This document shows, in pieces, positions 49,701-57,319 of a stretch of 64,000 nucleotides of DNA. The stretch spans positions 124,001-188,000 of the forward strand of contig JADKHH010000010.1 of assembly GCA_016721905.1 (NCBI GenBank), given 5' to 3'. This stretch comes from Candidatus Opimibacter skivensis. GTDB lineage: Bacteria > Bacteroidota > Bacteroidia > Chitinophagales > Saprospiraceae. Every line of letters starts with the position of its first letter. Position 1 is the first letter of the stretch. Position numbers and translations under genes: made by a program. The notes below the pieces were generated by a model. That model had not been told where the DNA came from, made no database searches, and was given only the letters and a program-made list of their open reading frames with translations.

Positions 49701-50589
49701 TGATTCACAATTTGATACTGTAGGTTTCATCCAAAGCACCATCTTGCTTACACCCGGAGCCAGTGATTCCCTGCTACTGAGATTCCGGTTTGTCACTAAC
49801 CAAAACACAGGTGGATCTGGAATCAATGGATGGTTTATTGATGATGTGTATATAGAGCAACACTCCGGGCTTACCAATCAAACCCGAGTGGACATCGCCG
49901 GGACATTTGAATACAGCACCTATTACAGTGTACAGACTGCAGTTTCTGTAAGTGATAAGTTGTACGTGGATAAATCTGCCTCGGGTAATCTGGATGGCCA
50001 TTCATGGACCGATGCGACGCATGAGTTATCAGTTGCACTTGAACTTGCCGGCTGCAGGAATGTGGATAGTGTGCTTATCGCACAAGGAACTTATCTGCCC
50101 AATCTCATCAATGACAGGCAAGGCTCTTTTATCCTTCCGGATAGCACTTCAATCTTTGGAGGATTTTCTTCGGGAGGTACTACGTTTTCATTGCGTAATC
50201 CTTTGACGCATGTCACGCGCCTGTCAGGTGATCTTGGCATAGCAAACAACAATGCTGATAATACATATCATGTTGTGAAAATTGATTCGGCAACGCAAAG
50301 TGTATTGCTTGATGGTGTGACCATCAGCCATGGCAATGCAAATGGCACCGGGGATAATCGTGAAGGAGCTGCTGTATTCTGTCTTGGCGACCTGACCTTG
50401 CAAAATGTCATCATCAACAATAACACTGGTTTGGCTGATGGTCAACTAATCCGGATACGGAATGCGGCGGCGCATCTTCATTTGACAGACTGCACGCTGT
50501 ATGGACCTGGTGATGGCTTCGTAAAAGTTTTAAATACCAACTCTGGAAATGTGACTATTTCGGGAAATACCGAATTTCGGAAGGAATAA
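46705..50589 (+). CDS. Secreted M36 (fungalysin-type) metallopeptidase with PA domain and beta-helix
   Basis: 1,294 residues. The ATG at 46705 gives a clean signal peptide (MLRHLILSICLLLASVASAQ); the upstream in-frame extension is repeat DNA. An FTP-like propeptide follows (HAYLQQHHRGIKVFNGILNL). The M36 domain carries the HEXXH zinc site, HEYGHGISIRLTGG, with the third ligand Glu in MGEGWSDYFGL. A PA domain is inserted before it (IAVIDRGNCNFTVKVKNAQD). After the catalytic part come a DUF11-like domain (EGQEVTFTIKATCECENLSD), a jelly-roll segment (EIKFYHRYQTQRNFDGG) and a C-terminal beta-helix (LYVDKSASGNLDGHSWTDAT, ILPDSTSIFGGFSSGG). It ends abruptly in GNTEFRKE without a T9SS domain, so the tail may have been lost. 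Extracellular proteolysis is the likely role. Confidence 0.9.
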   Translation: MLRHLILSICLLLASVASAQDNLPDIAAIVERNKQALGVSPADLSEYTISSAYTTAHLNITHAYLQQHHRGIKVFNGILNLNLRGDQLLSFGNRWITDMASAEVSNIPDITAANAVGRAATHLGHSMSNAMEISREQNKLGQDIKFVFEPGNLSRSDIVAELVWLKGEQEEALLCWTVEIHETENENIWLVFIDAHTGAYIRKDNLVLHCDFDHADDEAQHHIHDATSASAPTSLLLSAPDSSYNVFAMPVGSPNHGARSIEERPWTAAGIGDPATTLGWHSNGTTNYTITRGNNVHAYEDMDNNNAAGYSPDTANLRFDYPFTPSDEPTDNLASCITNLFYWNNIMHDVMYQYGFDEVSGNFQNNNLGRGGIGNDFVKAEALDGGGSNNANFSTPVDGSSGRMQMYVWSLVSENSPLTINTPPSIAGDMFAVESAFSTANRLEDLGLTTGDLVLVNDAVGGTHEACGTISNGESLAGNIAVIDRGNCNFTVKVKNAQDLGAIAVIMINNVAGDPFGMGGTDNSIVIPAVMISLEDGDLLKAVLDTADVNVSLDAVAGIVPDGDFDSGIIAHEYGHGISIRLTGGPATSSCLNNQEQMGEGWSDYFGLMVTTDWATATSEERRGIGTYVIGQSTEGTGIRTYPYSTDTLENPFTYADVANAPLSGSTPSVHFIGSIWCTMLWDMTWNIIEMEGIDTNMYDGDGGNNIALQLVIDGLKLQPCSPGFVDGRDAILLADELNYGGRHYCAIWDAFAGRGLGVDADQGSTSIYNDGIESFAVPNGVRLKHSTNDDIPAEGQEVTFTIKATCECENLSDVEVKDVLSDDLIYVPGSGGTISGDTIMFSADTMQVMDSLLFTYHAIVKPCSATETDTLSSDNAEGPDQYQSVQLTGSPVKEWVKNATQAVSPTRSWYAFDYSSASDFVLLLNDAVSLTGGPIEIKFYHRYQTQRNFDGGVVEYSLNGGTTWIDAGPHFIENGYPGSISSNTTSAIAGQRAFSGTSDSQFDTVGFIQSTILLTPGASDSLLLRFRFVTNQNTGGSGINGWFIDDVYIEQHSGLTNQTRVDIAGTFEYSTYYSVQTAVSVSDKLYVDKSASGNLDGHSWTDATHELSVALELAGCRNVDSVLIAQGTYLPNLINDRQGSFILPDSTSIFGGFSSGGTTFSLRNPLTHVTRLSGDLGIANNNADNTYHVVKIDSATQSVLLDGVTISHGNANGTGDNREGAAVFCLGDLTLQNVIINNNTGLADGQLIRIRNAAAHLHLTDCTLYGPGDGFVKVLNTNSGNVTISGNTEFRKE

Positions 50590-50947
50590 TGGTAAAAGGT
50601 TTTTGACAGGATACAGATTTTACTATTTTTCAATACCCAATACTTCGACTACGCTCAGTACAAGTACCCAGCAAGGAAGTAAAAGGAGAAGGTAAATGAG
50701 GGGGGAGGGGGGGGGGGGGGTGGGGTGGGGGGGGGGGAAAAAGACTACGCTCAGTACAAGTACCCAGCAAGGAATGGAAAGTGAAAAGGTTTAAGAATAC
50801 CGAATACCTAGCAAGGAATATTGAGGTAAGAAGTTTGTCGGGAGTTTGATTCTGCTTTTATTCAATATGGAATAGCCAGCAAGAAAGGAAAAGTAAAAAG
50901 GAAATTTTGTAACTTAGGGAATCACATATAAATCATCGATTTAATAG
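50590..50947. repeat. Intergenic repeats flanking a poly-G tract
   Basis: A 38-base G-rich run (50700-50737, broken by one A and two T) sits between two identical 32-base direct repeats, 50647-50678 and 50743-50774, each starting GACTACGCTCAGTACAAGTA and ending CAGCAAGGAA. A CAGCAAGAAAGG-like phrase recurs near 50805 and 50876. The poly-G may be a G-quadruplex, a slippage-prone tract or an assembly artefact. TAACTTAG at 50910-50917 could be a -7 promoter element for the DUF1648 gene. Confidence 0.6.
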
Positions 50948-51445
50948 ATGGCACAAAGACCCAAACTTCAAATCCCAATAACTACAACTGACAGGATCAT
51001 AGAAGTCTTAGGCTATATATGTCTCGCAGCCCTGTGGGGAATGACCCTCTTCGCTTATGGTAATTTGCCTGAAACGATTCCTACCCACTTTGGGGCCGGA
51101 GGAGAAGCGGATGATCACGGCAGTAAGATGACTTTGTTTTTCCTTCCAGTGCTTGGAACCTTAAGTTTTATAGGCCTAACGGTGCTCAATGGCTATCCAC
51201 ATATATTCAATTATCCTGCTGATATCACTCCTGCCAATGCACTCAGCCAATACACTAATGCCACCAGGATGATCAGGTTTATGAAATTTTCTATGACCTT
51301 TATTATGCTGGTCACCGTATTCATGATTTACAGCGCTGCTTCTACAGGCTCCGACAAACTAGGATCTGCGTTTCTACCGATCTTCATCGGGGTCCTGGTG
51401 ATACCATTAATCTATTTCCTGATTAAAGCGATAAGAGGCAAATAA
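50948..51445 (+). CDS. DUF1648 membrane protein
   Basis: 165 residues with four membrane helices. The first loop carries the DUF1648 pattern, YGNLPETIPTHFGAGGEADD with HGSK. Helices: YICLAALWGMTLFAYG, LFFLPVLGTLSFIGLTVLNG, FSMTFIMLVTVFMIYSA, PIFIGVLVIPLIYFLI. Family members include SdpI-related immunity or signalling proteins, but this short form has no assigned function. No bacteriocin partner is seen. Confidence 0.85.
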   Translation: MAQRPKLQIPITTTDRIIEVLGYICLAALWGMTLFAYGNLPETIPTHFGAGGEADDHGSKMTLFFLPVLGTLSFIGLTVLNGYPHIFNYPADITPANALSQYTNATRMIRFMKFSMTFIMLVTVFMIYSAASTGSDKLGSAFLPIFIGVLVIPLIYFLIKAIRGK

Positions 51446-51482
51446 GCCAGGATCTATCTATAAACCTGCTTTTAACATTCAT

Positions 51483-51785
51483 ATGCTCTACATCACCCAA
51501 CTCATCTATATCCGCGAGGGCCAGGAAAGTATCTTCCACCAGTTTGAGGATGTGGCCATCCCTATCATCAGCAAATACAATGGCAGGCTGCTGCTCAGGG
51601 TCAGGCCAGGCAAAGAAGCATTTGTCGAAGCCCACATCGAAGAGCCATACGAAATCCACCTGGTAGAATTTGACAGCCCACTGGATTTTGAAAACTTCAT
51701 GAAGGATGAGGAACGGAAACAATTCCTGCACCTCAAGGAGCAATCGATTAAGGCTTCCGTCCTTATCCAGGGAGTAAAACTTTAA
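51483..51785 (+). CDS. DUF1330 family protein
   Basis: 100 residues with a ferredoxin-like, dimeric alpha-beta barrel fold: MLYITQLIYIREGQESIFHQ, PIISKYNGRLLLRVRPGKEA, YEIHLVEFDSPLDFENFMKD. DUF1330 and related monooxygenase-like proteins are small cytoplasmic dimers of unknown function. It lies 37 bases after the DUF1648 gene on the same strand. Confidence 0.8.
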   Translation: MLYITQLIYIREGQESIFHQFEDVAIPIISKYNGRLLLRVRPGKEAFVEAHIEEPYEIHLVEFDSPLDFENFMKDEERKQFLHLKEQSIKASVLIQGVKL

Positions 51786-51922
51786 TGAATGGGAAATAGC
51801 GAGCTGATGGGCCGTTGCAGGAGTTTGCCTTTTTATCCTTCTGATAAAATTCTCCTTCATTCGATTAACTTAGGGCAATAATTCATATTCTCTCCACACT
51901 TGTATTTAAATATCTGTAGACT

Positions 51923-52944
51923 ATGTTCGGAATAAATCACATCAAGTTTGATTCCATGACCTACGTTCTTCATTTTAAGAATGGTAGTATTCAACGGGAA
52001 GGTCGGGGACTCTCTTTTTTTTACTTTGAGCCCAACAGTTCGATCGCAGCTATTCCCATGGGTAGCAATGACCTGCCCTTTATCTTCAATGAGTCAACCA
52101 ATGATTACCAGACGGTCAATATCCAGGGTCAGATCAGTTATAAAATCAGCAATCCCAAGATACTAGCTGATGTGCTGGACTTTACGGTCAATGACCTGGG
52201 CCAGTACAAGAAAAATGATATTGAAAAACTCAATCAGCGCATCATCAATGAAGCGCAGACGGCTACATCTTCCTTCATCCATGAGATCAAACTCAAAGAC
52301 GCTATACGCTCAGCCAAAGCCATAGAAGGAAAAATCCTGGAAGGGCTGAGAGCCTCACAGGCCATTGGGATGCTGGGCATTGAAATACTGGGTGCCAACA
52401 TCCTGGCGTGCGCGCCACTCCTGAAATGGCACGAGCTCTTGAAACAGAAACACGGGAAAAGCTACAACAGGAAGCAGACCAGGCTATCTATGAGCGGAGG
52501 AATTTTGCTGTCGAACAAGAACGCATCATTAAAGAAACCGAGTTGAATACCGAAATTGCTGTTGAAGAAAAACAAAAGCAGATCGCCGAAAAGAAAATGG
52601 AAACGGAGGTACAGAATGCAGACAACGCAAGGAAACTTCGTGAAATGAAACTGGATGCTGACATTGCCGTTGAAAATCAACGAAAACAATTTATCACCCA
52701 AAAAGCTGAGAATGACCGAAAAGAAGCCGATGCAAAAGGTTATGCACTCGAGACCACACTGAAGCCTTACAAAGATATGGACTGGAAGATACTGACTGCC
52801 CTCGGCCAGAATACGGATCCGAGATTAAATATTTCACTCGCCTTTAGAGAACTGGCGGAAAACGCTGATAAAATCGGAAACCTCAACATCAGCCCAGAAC
52901 TCCTTGATTCGATCCTCCGTGAAAAGGGTGAGCAAAAACGATGA
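51923..52944 (+). CDS. SPFH/band-7 domain protein, one frameshift
   Basis: About 340 residues. The SPFH domain (~1-200) reads KFDSMTYVLHFKNGSIQREG, DYQTVNIQGQISYKISNPKI and NEAQTATSSFIHEIKLKDAI. The C-terminal part is a long charged coiled coil (AVEQERIIKETELNTEIAVE, EKQKQIAEKKMETEV) followed by DMDWKILTALGQNTDPRLNI, typical of this protein class. There is no N-terminal membrane helix. The frame shifts near 52407: with one more G the joint reads LGANILAVRATPEMARAL. Its stop overlaps the start of the NAD-kinase-like gene by four bases (ATGA). SPFH proteins assemble into large rings or scaffolds. The pairing suggests the next protein acts with it. Confidence 0.85.
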
Positions 52945-53864
52945 ACATTGAATATGCCATCATTGTAAAAAACAAAACACGGCTTGAAGCCCTGATTGAA
53001 CGTTTCAATACCAAGGCACAGGCCAAATTTTACATTGAAAGCCTTGGTGGTAATTTTGAGGATTATGCTGTAGAGCATGAAATGTTTCACCAGTCGCTGG
53101 TGTCATTACAGACACAACTTTCAAAGATCCTGAAAAACAAAACGGTCGAAAGGATCTACCTTCCTTCCTTCCTCTTTTCAGAAAAAAATGTAATCATTGT
53201 CATTGGCCAGGATGGACTTGTAGCCAACACAGCAAAATATTCAGCCGGCTGCCCGATCATCGCCGTCAATCCTGACAAGGCCCGATATGATGGCATCCTC
53301 CTACCCTTTGATACCTCTAATTTTATTTCAGGTGTAGAGCAAGTCATAGACCATTCATTTGCTTCGAGGACCATGCGTTTTGCAGAAGCGAAACTGAATG
53401 ACGGGCAGCGTCTATTAGCTTTCAACGATCTCTTCATTGGCGCTTCCTCACATATCTCAGCTCGCTACAAGATTTCGTTCGAGGACAAAAAGGAGGAACA
53501 TTCTTCCAGCGGACTAATCGTTTCTACACCGGCAGGATCGACGGGTTGGTTGAGTTCTGTATTTAACATGGCCTACGGGCTGACGGGTCAATTTGAAAAA
53601 AACCTCATACCCAAACAACCCGACCTGGACGCTGACCAATTACTCTTTGCAGTTCGGGAGCCATTTCAAAGCATCCGAACGCAAACAGGCATCATTGCTG
53701 GAATTATTGATCACAAGAATCCTCTGACCATTGAATCCCTGATGCCCACCAGTGGCATTATATTCAGTGACGGAATAGAAGCTGACTTTCTTAAATTTAA
53801 CAGTGGCGCTATCGCAACAATAGGCCTTGCCCCTGAATCCGCCATCCTGGTAACGAAAGTATAG
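52941..53864 (+). CDS. NAD-kinase-like (sugar kinase-like) protein coupled to the SPFH gene
   Basis: 307 residues. The core resembles ATP-NAD kinases: IIVIGQDGLVANTAKYS stands where NAD kinases have the catalytic GGDG motif, here GQDG, so the first Gly pair is changed while Asp-Gly is kept. SSGLIVSTPAGSTGWLSS matches the substrate-binding STPTGSTAY-like stretch closely. The N-terminal ~75 residues (YAIIVKNKTRLEALIERFNT) form an extra domain. It could be a true NAD or other nucleotide or lipid kinase, or a binding protein. Translational coupling to the SPFH scaffold gene (ATGA overlap) is the main clue to function. Confidence 0.8.
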   Translation: MNIEYAIIVKNKTRLEALIERFNTKAQAKFYIESLGGNFEDYAVEHEMFHQSLVSLQTQLSKILKNKTVERIYLPSFLFSEKNVIIVIGQDGLVANTAKYSAGCPIIAVNPDKARYDGILLPFDTSNFISGVEQVIDHSFASRTMRFAEAKLNDGQRLLAFNDLFIGASSHISARYKISFEDKKEEHSSSGLIVSTPAGSTGWLSSVFNMAYGLTGQFEKNLIPKQPDLDADQLLFAVREPFQSIRTQTGIIAGIIDHKNPLTIESLMPTSGIIFSDGIEADFLKFNSGAIATIGLAPESAILVTKV

Positions 53865-53927
53865 CATCATTAACTCAGCATAGAAGACAGATTGATCGTT
53901 ATGTAGATAACTTTAAAAAACCAAGCC

Positions 53928-54497
53928 ATGTATAAAAAAGCCATCATCTTCTACCTAACGCTATCGGGCTTCAGTCTGATCTTTTCGGGATGCTGTCCTG
54001 ACCCCTCTACCGTCACAACAGAATACAGTGCGTATTTCGGTGATATTTCGGATGTGCATACCACGACCATGATCGACCAGGCTAACGATACAATCACGGA
54101 TGTATTTATATATCGCATGGAAGCAATTGTGATTGCCGAGCATAGTGTGCGGAAGGACCTCAACCTCTACCATTCAGCCTATGCCCTCTCCTGTAGTGAT
54201 GAATATCTTAATCCCTATACAGCGCTCAATGCAAGTCTGACGCTCGACAAGCCATTTATCCTCGACGGCAATCCTATACCGGCAGGCACCAATTTTTTCG
54301 ATCTGGCACTATCCTCCTTTACCTATTCGGAAATGGGTGCCTACGTCCTGGAGACCAGTCTGGAAGCAGAATTCCGCCAAGGGTTTATTGACCGGGTTCA
54401 GTTTCCATTAGACACGTACACCTTTACAGCTTCCGTGACGATGCAGGACGGGACCATTGTCACCAGTACCGAATCGGTGATGATGATGATAAATTAA
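53928..54497 (+). CDS. Hypothetical lipoprotein
   Basis: 189 residues. Lipoprotein signal ending LIFSGC, then CPDPSTVTTEYSAYF. The mature part is Thr/Asp-rich and probably all beta (FIYRMEAIVIAEHSVRKDLN, SFTYSEMGAYVLETSLEAEF). I do not recognise the family. It is 63 bases after the NAD-kinase-like gene and could be co-transcribed; a functional link is not evident. Confidence 0.6.
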   Translation: MYKKAIIFYLTLSGFSLIFSGCCPDPSTVTTEYSAYFGDISDVHTTTMIDQANDTITDVFIYRMEAIVIAEHSVRKDLNLYHSAYALSCSDEYLNPYTALNASLTLDKPFILDGNPIPAGTNFFDLALSSFTYSEMGAYVLETSLEAEFRQGFIDRVQFPLDTYTFTASVTMQDGTIVTSTESVMMMIN

Positions 54498-54577
54498 TCA
54501 AGCTGCAATTCCAGTCATTCTCTGCTTTTTCATTATCATTACCCTGACGAATTAAAAACCGTTCATTAAAAAAACCA

Positions 54578-55267
54578 ATGAGCAAGAAAGCAGCATTAAT
54601 CGGCAGTCACTTTCCCACCATCTACCTGACGGTCATTTCACTGCTGCAGGGTATTGCCCTGTCCCAATTGGTACCGAACATCATCACGTATGTAGAAATC
54701 GTGGACAAACCCTTGTCCAATATCTATATCCTTCCATTAGCGCTGATGCTCCTGATCATATTTATCGTGTGGCACCATTATGCCATTGGTATCTTTTTCC
54801 TGCGATGGTTTCCCAATATTATCGACACCATCATCCCATTTATGATCAGTATCGGACAGTTTGTGCTGATCTCCTACCTGACGATCGAGACCGTGGATAC
54901 AGACATCCAGCTGAGTGCCTGGACGAAAGGATTTGCGGCCTTCCTGGTGATGGGTTCCTTCGCTTATTTTGCGGCAGGCTTCCGCCTGGAAGCTGAGCTA
55001 TTTGAAGACCTCATGAGCAAGGCAGCCACCCTGGAGCATGTCGAAAGGACCAGGAAGTATTTTTTCATGGCCGGCTTCTCGATCCTGTTTCAAGGCTTGT
55101 TCGGTTTCTTGATTGTATTTATAGAAATGGATAACTTGTTAATCATTTCGCTGATACTGATTTTGGCTCATCTGGTGCTCTTTGAATTTGTCATGCTCAA
55201 TTCTATTAAACCACATTTTATCAAAGCGCTGGATGATTACGAATTGAAACAAAACCAACGAAAATAA
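54578..55267 (+). CDS. Hypothetical integral membrane protein
   Basis: 229 residues with about six helices (IYLTVISLLQGIALSQLV, YILPLALMLLIIFIVWHHY, FMISIGQFVLISYLTIE, GFAAFLVMGSFAYFAAGF, FSILFQGLFGFLIVFIEM, IISLILILAHLVLFEFVML) and a charged C-terminus (DDYELKQNQRK). Loops contain a WHHYAIGIFFLRWFP segment. I do not recognise the family. It lies 49 bases upstream of the outer-membrane barrel gene on the same strand. Confidence 0.65.
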   Translation: MSKKAALIGSHFPTIYLTVISLLQGIALSQLVPNIITYVEIVDKPLSNIYILPLALMLLIIFIVWHHYAIGIFFLRWFPNIIDTIIPFMISIGQFVLISYLTIETVDTDIQLSAWTKGFAAFLVMGSFAYFAAGFRLEAELFEDLMSKAATLEHVERTRKYFFMAGFSILFQGLFGFLIVFIEMDNLLIISLILILAHLVLFEFVMLNSIKPHFIKALDDYELKQNQRK

Positions 55268-55316
55268 AATCAAGGCGGTCTTGTATCTCCCTCACCACTA
55301 CATTTTTTAAGTCAAC

Positions 55317-56708
55317 ATGAAACCAAACCCATTCTTTTCCCTCCTGCTCCTGCTATTGTTTTCCGGAAACGTATCAGCCCAACAAGATGAACCATCAACA
55401 GCAGAACCATTTGATCTCAAAGCGCATACAATCCTGCCTGTAGATGGTGTCCTTCAATATATGCCGGTTGACACGACTTACCTCAACAATCCTGAAAAGA
55501 TGGGAACAGGTAAAGTCCAATTCACCCCGCTGGTCAATTTCTTCTTTCGTCCGGAAGGCACCTTCAACTATAAGGAAGCGGGATTGCCAGTTGATACAGG
55601 TCAATTAAACTTTTACCTGAGAGGTGATTTTGGTGGCAGATTGTCGCTGCCTAAAAACATTGACATGGTATTCAACCTCCAGTCGTATGGCATCTATACG
55701 CGCAGCCTTGGGCCACTGGATCCGAACCTGTCCCTTTATGAGGCTTACGTGGATATGAAAAAGCTGGATAAAAACGGTCACCTGTCCTTACGTTTTGGCC
55801 GTATGTCCCTTGGTAAATACGGCACGGAAATCCTCATAGGTGATGATGATTTTATCAAAGGCAGAAGTTTTGAGAGCATACGTCTGCGTTACAAACGAAA
55901 TCGCTGGACCAGCGACCTGATGTGGGTACAGTTGTATCAGCCCGCGCCGGATGCAGCAAACTTTGAATGGAACCATCCGATCTTCCTGGCTACATTTAAC
56001 ACCTTTAACTTCTCGAAAGCTGTCAATCTGGATGCCAACCTACCTTTTGTGATTGACCAATACAATAGTGGGTATCGAACCACAGTGTTCATGCCGGATC
56101 TGCGCTTCTTTGGACAGGTTTCAAACCTCCGTTACTCCGCAGAAGTCATCCTGCAGACAGGAACCGCCATAGGTATCCTGAACGAAGACCTCAAGGGCAC
56201 CGTCAACTCCTATGCTGCTGAAGTGAGCGCAGGCTATGTCACCGATGATCGTAAACTCAGTTTTGATATCGCTTATTACCGTGCCAGTGGGGATGACAAC
56301 ACCCTGGACAGTGATATCAAATCGTATAATGTACTGTGGCAAAACGAGCATCGCCGCTTTGGATACATCGATGCTTTCAAAGGCTCCAATGTTCAGGCAA
56401 GTACTTTACATGTAGACTGGAAGATAGGCCGGCTGGTGTCCACAGGTATACATGGTGTAGTAGCATCAGTAATTGAACAAGGTGACCGTTCGACAGGTAT
56501 AGGTCCACCCCCTGGCTCTGTTTCCGATTTTGGACCAGGCAATTCTATCGGCATGGGAGCCGACTGGTATTTAAATTTCTATTACAGCCATAACCTTAAC
56601 TTCCAATTTTCTACCTCGGTTTTCAGCCCAGGAGATTATTTTACACAGGTCGGTGGAGTTGATAAAACCATGGTGCGGATGTACTTGATGATGGCACTAA
56701 GAATTTAA
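55317..56708 (+). CDS. Alginate-export-type outer-membrane beta-barrel
   Basis: 463 residues: signal peptide (LLLLLLFSGNVSAQ), then a long beta-barrel resembling the alginate_exp/AlgE-type family (NFYLRGDFGGRLSLPKNIDM, LSLRFGRMSLGKYGTEILIG, FDIAYYRASGDDNTLDSDIK, YNVLWQNEHRRFGYIDAF). It ends in an aromatic outer-membrane insertion strand (VRMYLMMALRI). Family members are porins or exporters of acidic polysaccharides or small solutes. No alginate biosynthesis genes are seen, so the cargo is unknown. Confidence 0.8.
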   Translation: MKPNPFFSLLLLLLFSGNVSAQQDEPSTAEPFDLKAHTILPVDGVLQYMPVDTTYLNNPEKMGTGKVQFTPLVNFFFRPEGTFNYKEAGLPVDTGQLNFYLRGDFGGRLSLPKNIDMVFNLQSYGIYTRSLGPLDPNLSLYEAYVDMKKLDKNGHLSLRFGRMSLGKYGTEILIGDDDFIKGRSFESIRLRYKRNRWTSDLMWVQLYQPAPDAANFEWNHPIFLATFNTFNFSKAVNLDANLPFVIDQYNSGYRTTVFMPDLRFFGQVSNLRYSAEVILQTGTAIGILNEDLKGTVNSYAAEVSAGYVTDDRKLSFDIAYYRASGDDNTLDSDIKSYNVLWQNEHRRFGYIDAFKGSNVQASTLHVDWKIGRLVSTGIHGVVASVIEQGDRSTGIGPPPGSVSDFGPGNSIGMGADWYLNFYYSHNLNFQFSTSVFSPGDYFTQVGGVDKTMVRMYLMMALRI

Positions 56709-56761
56709 TATTATTTGGAATGAATTGAACAATTGCAATTATGTTTAAACTCTTGATTCCG

Positions 56762-57151
56762 ATGAAAATACTTACTACCCTATCTACGATTGTTCTCCTC
56801 TTTGCCATAGCTTCCTGTGACGAAGATTGTACCGTCCCAACAACCGTCATCGGCGAATGGACCTGGGTAAAATCAGTGGGAGGTTTTGGAGGTCATACGA
56901 TAACTCCGGCAAGCGAGGGTTACACAAAACAACTTGTTATAGATGATCATTTTTATACAGAATACATCAACGATTCCATCGACTTCAAAACGCAATATGA
57001 CCTTCGATTTGACCAGGATTCCATATTCGGAACTCCTTATGTTATAGAGTTTGATTCAGGCGGTTTGGTATCCTATACGCATGAAGGCGATCAACTGGAG
57101 ATCATTGAGGTATGTGCGGATTGCTACACTCATTTTTACACAAGGAAATAA
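56762..57151 (+). CDS. Small hypothetical lipoprotein, possibly lipocalin-like
   Basis: 129 residues from the ATG at 56762, giving a lipoprotein signal MKILTTLSTIVLLFAIASC; an in-frame ATG at 56741 adds seven residues. The mature part has GEWTWVKSVGGFGGHTITPA and SYTHEGDQLEIIEVCADCY, the pattern of the small lipocalin-like lipoproteins (start 'G-W-W-...') in Bacteroidota. The ligand is unknown. Confidence 0.68.
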   Translation: MKILTTLSTIVLLFAIASCDEDCTVPTTVIGEWTWVKSVGGFGGHTITPASEGYTKQLVIDDHFYTEYINDSIDFKTQYDLRFDQDSIFGTPYVIEFDSGGLVSYTHEGDQLEIIEVCADCYTHFYTRK

Positions 57152-57197
57152 ACTTTTCCTCCAAAGACCAAAATGGGCATTTACAGGTAAATTCGTT

Positions 57198-57241
57198 TAA
57201 CTTAGCCCTGACTTTCACCCCTTTCCGCACCAACTGGTGCA
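57198..57241 (+). promoter_or_regulatory. Possible promoter and leader hairpin of the last operon
   Basis: TAACTTAG at 57198-57205 resembles the Bacteroidota -7 element; identical phrases stand upstream of the genes at 50948 and 51923. GCACC-AACT-GGTGC at 57228-57241 is a short hairpin in the leader. The first gene begins ~80 bases later, at 57320. No -33 motif could be confirmed. Confidence 0.3.
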
Positions 57242-57319
57242 TGCCAATTGTTATATTTAACTGATCCTCAGGCAACGAACTGAACATTGCCGGGGTCTTA
57301 CAAATAACTAAGAGACATT

